From contig CAMLRB010000050.1 of the NCBI GenBank assembly GCA_946482295.1, positions 1 to 18,334 of the forward strand: DNA of 18,334 nt. Direction: 5' to 3'. Shown here one piece after another: positions 14,333 to 18,334 of the stretch. The DNA is from an uncultured Bacteriovorax sp. (GTDB taxonomy: Bacteria; Bdellovibrionota; Bacteriovoracia; Bacteriovoracales; Bacteriovoracaceae). The position numbers were made by a program, and so were the translations under genes. Under the pieces are notes generated by a model. The model was not told where the DNA came from and did not search any database. It saw only the letters and a program-made list of their open reading frames with translations. Position 1 is the stretch's first letter; every line of letters starts with the position of its first letter.

Positions 14333-14695
14333 TTATTCTCTAAAAGAACTTTCTTTGAAGAAATCTTTTAATTCTACAAATAATCCAATATTGCATCCTT
14401 CGTAAAGCTCGGCACCAATCACTGTTGAACCAACATCGACGAGAATCATTTCTGCCGTCTGATCAACATTTTTACATTCTACAGAATGCATTTCAAACCA
14501 AGCGACAGGCACACCACCTGCAATAAAGTCTAAAACTTCAAACTCTTGACCGGCCTTAAAAGAAGCGCCGTTATCAAATGTGATATCTTGAGTAAGGGTA
14601 TAACGCTTATAAAGATCGATATCATTCCATTGTAAATTAGCAGCAAATGCCGAAGTTGAAAGTAAGAGAGAAATAACTAAAGCTAATAATTTCAT
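14333..14695 (-). CDS. Small secreted protein of unknown function
   Basis: This 120-residue protein has a signal peptide (MKLLALVISLLLSTSAFA, probable cleavage after AFA) and a mature part of about 102 residues with no recognised domain. The mature part is mostly predicted beta (YTLTQDITFDNGASFKAG, VAWFEMHSVEC) and has two cysteines (VECKN and EGCNIG) that could form a disulfide. The frame is open to 14755, which would overlap aroA. ATG 14695 is preceded by AGAGG at a good distance and starts directly at the signal peptide, so it is chosen. It lies 14 nt after the aroA stop and is probably the last gene of the aroC-aroB-aroA transcript, an odd partner for those enzymes. Confidence 0.82.
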   Translation of the reverse strand: MKLLALVISLLLSTSAFAANLQWNDIDLYKRYTLTQDITFDNGASFKAGQEFEVLDFIAGGVPVAWFEMHSVECKNVDQTAEMILVDVGSTVIGAELYEGCNIGLFVELKDFFKESSFRE

Positions 14696-14709
14696 AAACA
14701 CCTCTGTGA

Positions 14710-15933
14710 TTATTCTAGCTCCATAAAAAAGTGAGGAAAAGATTTTTCTACGCAATCATGTTCGTAGAGCTCTCCTCCATTGTTGGCCCGCATAAATAGA
14801 TAGGCGGCCATGACCATTCTATGATCACGTGGTGGAGTGAATACAACAAAGGGATATGTTCCAATCGCATTGCCAGACACCGTTAAACGATCATTGTGAA
14901 GCTTGTGAGGAACTTTAAAGGCCTCAAGTAGCTTCATCGTCTCTATCAATCGATCGCTTTCTTTATGTCTGAGAATTTCTAAATCTGAAAATGTGCTCTC
15001 GCCTTTTGAATGGGCCGCAAGAAAGGCCAGAGTTGGAAAAAGATCTGGTGCTTTTTTTACGATAAAATTAAAAGCTGTTAAGGGATTTTTATAAGCGATT
15101 GTGAGCCCTGTTGGTTCCCATTTAACTTCCGCTCCAGAGTTTTGTAACACTTCCATCAAAACTGAATCTGCTTGATAGAGATCTCTTTCAAAACCATTGT
15201 TAACTTGAAGTTTACCTAGAAGGGCCGCCAGCACGGCAGGATAGCCAAGAGAGCTAAAATCAACTGGAACAACATAGTTATTTTCGCTAAATGTTTTAGA
15301 GAGAATATGTTCCGTCATTTCTAAGTAGGTTTGTGAAGCATCTACATTTTCATATTTAATAGTCAGAGGGAGTGTAGAGAAGGCCAATCTCATGGCAGAG
15401 GCAAACTGCGTGCTCTTTTGACAATTAATGGAGATAACACTTGTATTAATCATCGTCGCTGGCCCCTTGAGAGTTAGCCAACAATTTTCACCTTTCTCAA
15501 TTTTAACTTCCAAAAGTTTCAAAGGAGCGATCAAATCGTCCATCGGACGTTCGCTCATTTTTTCAGTTGGAAAAAAACGATATGTTTTATTTCCGCGAGC
15601 ACACAAGGCCATGAGAAATCTATTTGTCGTGCCTCCATCACCGGTTTTTAAATCAATAACATCACTTTTCGACAAATTCTCACAAGCGGGGAAAGAATTC
15701 TGAAATGTTAAAGTTGATCCTGACTTTTCAATCAGGACTCCCATCGTTTCTAAACAAGAAATTAAATTTTGAACATCTGTTGATTCTGGAACTTGATGAA
15801 CTTTAAAATTTTGCCCACGAAGTGCTCCAACAATCAGTGCGCGATTGGCATGCGATTTACTGGTGGGAATGGAAAGCTTTTTATCAAAGACTTTTGAAGC
15901 CTGAACTTTAAAGGGTAAACTTTTTGAGTTCAT
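14710..15933 (-). CDS. aroA: 3-phosphoshikimate 1-carboxyvinyltransferase (EPSP synthase)
   Basis: AroA joins shikimate-3-phosphate and phosphoenolpyruvate to give EPSP, the sixth step of the shikimate pathway. The 407-residue protein has the expected landmarks: SKSHANRALI (25-34, Lys26), GDGGTTNRF (98-106), RPMDDL (129-134), STQFASA (174-180), catalytic-aspartate segment APDLFPT (295-301), LRHKESDRL (321-329) and RDHRMVMA (369-376). Several positions are unusual. The GNAGTAMRP loop of the E. coli type reads GDGGTTNRF, with Phe in place of Pro101, and the second-domain segment is DFSSLGYPA. The protein looks intact but divergent, and its glyphosate response cannot be read from sequence. Its start lies 26 bp inside the end of aroB, so the two are translationally coupled. 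Confidence 0.95.
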   Translation of the reverse strand: MNSKSLPFKVQASKVFDKKLSIPTSKSHANRALIVGALRGQNFKVHQVPESTDVQNLISCLETMGVLIEKSGSTLTFQNSFPACENLSKSDVIDLKTGDGGTTNRFLMALCARGNKTYRFFPTEKMSERPMDDLIAPLKLLEVKIEKGENCWLTLKGPATMINTSVISINCQKSTQFASAMRLAFSTLPLTIKYENVDASQTYLEMTEHILSKTFSENNYVVPVDFSSLGYPAVLAALLGKLQVNNGFERDLYQADSVLMEVLQNSGAEVKWEPTGLTIAYKNPLTAFNFIVKKAPDLFPTLAFLAAHSKGESTFSDLEILRHKESDRLIETMKLLEAFKVPHKLHNDRLTVSGNAIGTYPFVVFTPPRDHRMVMAAYLFMRANNGGELYEHDCVEKSFPHFFMELE

Positions 15934-16933
15934 CTTTATTGGCCTCTAACGTCGCTTGAATTTCATCGAACGTTTTTGTTTCAATGACCGCATTTCCGAT
16001 ATCTTTAACAATGACTAAATCAAGAGAGCTAAGCGCACTGATTTTTTTATCCTTCGACAGATACATCATAATTTTTTCAATCGGGAATTCTTTATTCAAC
16101 CAAGGTGCACTGTTAGACGGAAAGTTGAGAACTTTCTTCAATGCAATAATATCATTTAGATTTTTTTCAGTACCAAATAATTTAAAGACCAGCGCCATTC
16201 CCCACATCACAGCTTCACCATGAGGAATGTTGTAGATGAACTCAACAGCGTGTCCAAATGAATGGCCTAAGTTTAAAATCTTCCTTACTCCTGTTTCTTT
16301 AAAATCTTCGTCTGTGAGTTTTTGCTTAAAAGTCGCACAAGCATTAATGATTTCTTCGATCGGAGCTTTTTTAATCGCTAAATCATAAATGGAGTAATCG
16401 AGGAAACAATATTTAAGAACTTCCCCCATTCCACTTTCTCTTTCACTCTGAGGAAGAGTATCAAGGAATTTTGGACAGATAAGTACTTGGGTAGGTAAAT
16501 GAAAAGCTCCAATGAGGTTTTTTCCAGAACGAGAATTGATTGCCACTTTTCCACCAATGCTTGCATCAACCATTGAAAGAAGAGTGGTCGGAATTATACT
16601 CCAAGAGATTCCACGTAAGATGGTGGCCGCTACAAAACCAGCAAAGTCAGATACGGCTCCCCCGCCGATCACAACAAGATGAGCATTTCTGTGAATCCCT
16701 TTATCAAGGAAAAATTCAATCGCATTTTGAAAATCATTTACATTTTTTACTTTTTCACCGTCTGGCGATTTCCAAAAAATCACTTTTTTATTTTCGATTT
16801 TTTCAATCGCTAAATCTTTTGAATAGTGCGACCAGATTTGATGATCAACAATAAGAAGAATTGTATCAGAATCGATTTTACTAATCTCTTCAACGATAGA
16901 TGCCAATTCAATGTTTTTTATTAATGTTTTCAT
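15908..16933 (-). CDS. aroB: 3-dehydroquinate synthase
   Basis: AroB cyclises DAHP to 3-dehydroquinate, the second step of the shikimate pathway, using NAD and a divalent metal. The 341 residues show the NAD-binding block VVIGGGAVSDFAGFVAA (87-103), RGISWSIIPTTLLSMVDASI (107-126) and SGKNLIGAFH (136-145). The metal ligands are Glu171 in GMGEV, His224 in LNLGHSFGH and His238 in IPHGEAV. Length and motifs are normal. It lies 21 nt downstream of aroC and overlaps aroA by 26 bp, so it is the middle gene of an aroC-aroB-aroA operon. The ribosome site is weak (AAGAGAA on the minus strand), which fits coupling with aroC. Confidence 0.97.
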   Translation of the reverse strand: MKTLIKNIELASIVEEISKIDSDTILLIVDHQIWSHYSKDLAIEKIENKKVIFWKSPDGEKVKNVNDFQNAIEFFLDKGIHRNAHLVVIGGGAVSDFAGFVAATILRGISWSIIPTTLLSMVDASIGGKVAINSRSGKNLIGAFHLPTQVLICPKFLDTLPQSERESGMGEVLKYCFLDYSIYDLAIKKAPIEEIINACATFKQKLTDEDFKETGVRKILNLGHSFGHAVEFIYNIPHGEAVMWGMALVFKLFGTEKNLNDIIALKKVLNFPSNSAPWLNKEFPIEKIMMYLSKDKKISALSSLDLVIVKDIGNAVIETKTFDEIQATLEANKDELKKFTL

Positions 16934-16954
16934 ATTTATTTTCTCTTACGTTTT

Positions 16955-17947
16955 TTAATTTTGATAAGCTTTTTGGCGCAGGTAATGATCGGCCAAAACT
17001 ATTTTTACCATCGATTCAACGACCGGAATGGCACGAGGAATAATACACGGATCATGTCTTCCTTCGCGTGCTTTTTCTCCAACTGTCGATGTCGGCTTGA
17101 AAGTAATCGACATAACCAATCGTTCGCCATTAGAAATTCCGCCTTCCATTCCACCGAAGGCATTTGCTGTGCTAGAGACTTGCGAACCACTTAGGTTGGC
17201 CATTTCTTCGCCTAGTCCAAACGAGAAAGAAACAACTGCTCCAATCGACATTAAACCTTTTGCAAGATCAGCTTTAAGTTTATCAAAGGCAGGCTCACCT
17301 AACCCCATTGGACATTGATCGACGAGAATTCGAACGCGCCCTCCTACGGACTCACCCTTTTTTTTCAAATCCTCTAGATAGGTTGCAATTTCTTTATTCT
17401 TTTCCGTTTGAGGAAATGAATAAGGACTTAGATCTTTTTTTAAATCAACAAGCTCAGAAGTAAATTCGAATGGTCCTAGTTTTGTGACATAAGCTTTCAC
17501 CAATAATTGTGGAAGAATTAATTGAGCAAAATAACCACCGATCACTCTGGCCAACGTTTCACGTCCTGAAGCTCTTCCGCCTCCGCGGTGATCGCGAATT
17601 CCATATTTAATAAGCGTCGTTTTATCTGCATGTCCAGGACGATGCTCTTCTTTTAAAGCATCGTAGTCAGAACTTTTTTGATTTTCGTTATGAACGATAA
17701 TGGCAATGGGTGTGCCCAAGGTTTTATTTTCGAAAATGCCTGATAAGACTATGGCCGTATCGCTTTCCTTTCTCGCTGTCGTCCCTGCTATTTTTCCAGG
17801 AGCCCTTTTATCTAATTCACTCTGTAAGGCTTCCAGTGAAAAATTTAATCCTGGTGGCACGCCATCGAGGACAACCCCCATTGCTGGTCCGTGGGACTCA
17901 CCAAAACTAGATAAAGAAAACATTTTACCAAAACTATTTCCACGCAT
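16955..17947 (-). CDS. aroC: Chorismate synthase
   Basis: AroC removes phosphate from EPSP to form chorismate, using reduced FMN that is not consumed. With the start at 17947 the protein has 330 residues and begins MRGNSFGKMFSLSSFGESHG, the standard family N-terminus. Other signatures are the block starting HRPGHADKTT, then RGGGRASGRETLARV, and RHDPCIIPRAIPVVESM near the C-terminus. The frame is open to 18091, but that extension has no family similarity, spans the promoter and runs into the divergent gene. The start codon is only a few nt from the predicted transcription start, so the message may be nearly leaderless. It is the first gene of the aro operon. Confidence 0.96.
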   Translation of the reverse strand: MRGNSFGKMFSLSSFGESHGPAMGVVLDGVPPGLNFSLEALQSELDKRAPGKIAGTTARKESDTAIVLSGIFENKTLGTPIAIIVHNENQKSSDYDALKEEHRPGHADKTTLIKYGIRDHRGGGRASGRETLARVIGGYFAQLILPQLLVKAYVTKLGPFEFTSELVDLKKDLSPYSFPQTEKNKEIATYLEDLKKKGESVGGRVRILVDQCPMGLGEPAFDKLKADLAKGLMSIGAVVSFSFGLGEEMANLSGSQVSSTANAFGGMEGGISNGERLVMSITFKPTSTVGEKAREGRHDPCIIPRAIPVVESMVKIVLADHYLRQKAYQN

Positions 17948-17956
17948 ATGATGCCC

Positions 17957-17986
17957 ATTATACTCAAAGGCTAAGGGTAAAAACAA
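17957..17986 (-). promoter_or_regulatory. Promoter of the aroC-aroB-aroA operon
   Basis: On the minus strand TTGTTT (17986-17981) and a perfect TATAAT (17962-17957) are 18 nt apart. Transcription would start near 17950, about 3 nt before the aroC ATG. On the plus strand TATACT (17959-17964) overlaps the same bases and could serve the divergent coiled-coil gene, though no good -35 is seen for it. Confidence 0.55.
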
Positions 17987-17999
17987 GGAAGGATCGGTC

Positions 18000-18281
18000 A
18001 TGTTCCTGGAGAGCTTTAGGCATATTATAGAAAGAGAAGCTCTGAAGAAGCAAAACAACGACAATCTCAGGAGAATCTCAAGCGAAAACAAGAGAATATC
18101 CGACTTAGTTGAGCGTCGTAAGAAAACAGAAATTTCACTTGAAAATCTAAAAAAAGAAATCGCCGATCTTAAGCTTGAAGAAACTCAAGCCACTATTGAA
18201 AATTTTCAAAATAGACTCAATAAATTGAAAGCACAATCCAATTCTGCTGTTACTGAAAAAGAGCAAAATTCATTTGAATAA
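18000..18281 (+). CDS. Coiled-coil protein, interrupted by an in-frame stop near the window end
   Basis: The 93 codons from ATG 18000 (ribosome site GGAAGGA at 17987-17993) encode an almost wholly helical, Glu/Lys/Asn-rich protein with no cysteine. The TAA at 18279-18281 is followed in the same frame by 17 open codons to the window edge (QIETVEKEMQVAEEIYF). Those codons continue the coiled coil in the same heptad register if the stop is counted as one residue. The gene may therefore be a nonsense-mutated longer protein, or the stop may be genuine. The overall look resembles the coiled-coil part of C4-type zinc-ribbon (DUF164) proteins, but the ribbon would lie outside the window, so this is only a suggestion. 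It diverges from aroC. Confidence 0.6.
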   Translation: MFLESFRHIIEREALKKQNNDNLRRISSENKRISDLVERRKKTEISLENLKKEIADLKLEETQATIENFQNRLNKLKAQSNSAVTEKEQNSFE

Positions 18282-18334
18282 CAGATAGAAACTGTGGAAA
18301 AAGAAATGCAAGTGGCAGAAGAAATATATTTCAG

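Noticed and set aside
17700..17951. 83-codon plus-strand ORF opposite aroC
   Set aside because: It is antisense to conserved chorismate synthase motifs and shows no sign of independent coding.
17948..18091. 48-codon N-terminal extension of aroC
   Set aside because: Chorismate synthases begin at the M-x-G-N-S-F-G motif; the extension overlaps the divergent gene and contains the TATAAT promoter.

Overview
The window reads as ordinary bacterial chromosome that is AT-rich by eye and densely packed. It carries core metabolism, envelope and secreted proteins, a chemoreceptor and a short stretch of aromatic catabolism. No transposase, integrase, phage gene, CRISPR array, tRNA or rRNA was seen. Gene content and protein style suggest a Gram-negative, possibly predatory, member of the Bdellovibrionota (Bacteriovorax/Peredibacter-like). 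Supporting signs are the aroCBA run, sigma-54 promoters, many small secreted proteins and an LPS-type glycosyltransferase. This assignment is inference; no search was run.

Layout. 1-684 is the 3' part of an unrecognised gene. 685-946 is a structured intergenic region ending in a sigma-54-like promoter for a secreted transglycosylase-like protein (947-1507). dapF (1504-2307, minus) and a secreted TolB-like plus Kelch double-propeller protein (2388-4250) diverge from a shared promoter region with a 16-bp near-palindrome. Two more plus-strand genes follow: a secreted three-repeat protein (4356-5636) and a BON-domain protein (5745-6146). Each is preceded by a good -24/-12 sigma-54 element next to a hairpin terminator. 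On the minus strand a DUF309 gene and a GT9-like glycosyltransferase form a translationally coupled pair (6147-7525).

7594-9746 is a coupled pair: a HisC-type aminotransferase and a fumarylacetoacetase with its catalytic residues. A methyl-accepting chemotaxis protein (9743-11662, minus) separates it from a homogentisate 1,2-dioxygenase (11789-12880). Together these encode several steps of tyrosine breakdown to fumarate and acetoacetate. 4-hydroxyphenylpyruvate dioxygenase and maleylacetoacetate isomerase are not in the window. Then come a PlsC-type acyltransferase (minus), a flavin-reductase-like protein (plus), and a minus-strand run reading aroC, aroB, aroA and a small secreted protein. 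The aro genes give three shikimate-pathway enzymes. A coiled-coil gene diverges from aroC at the right edge and is interrupted by an in-frame stop.

The most unusual features are regulatory and architectural rather than a new gene system. There are three sigma-54 elements within 5 kb, each in front of an exported or stress-type gene. All five convergent gene pairs have stop codons that overlap or abut. One terminator also serves as the 5' leader of the next gene. I found no convincing evidence of a wholly new multi-gene system.
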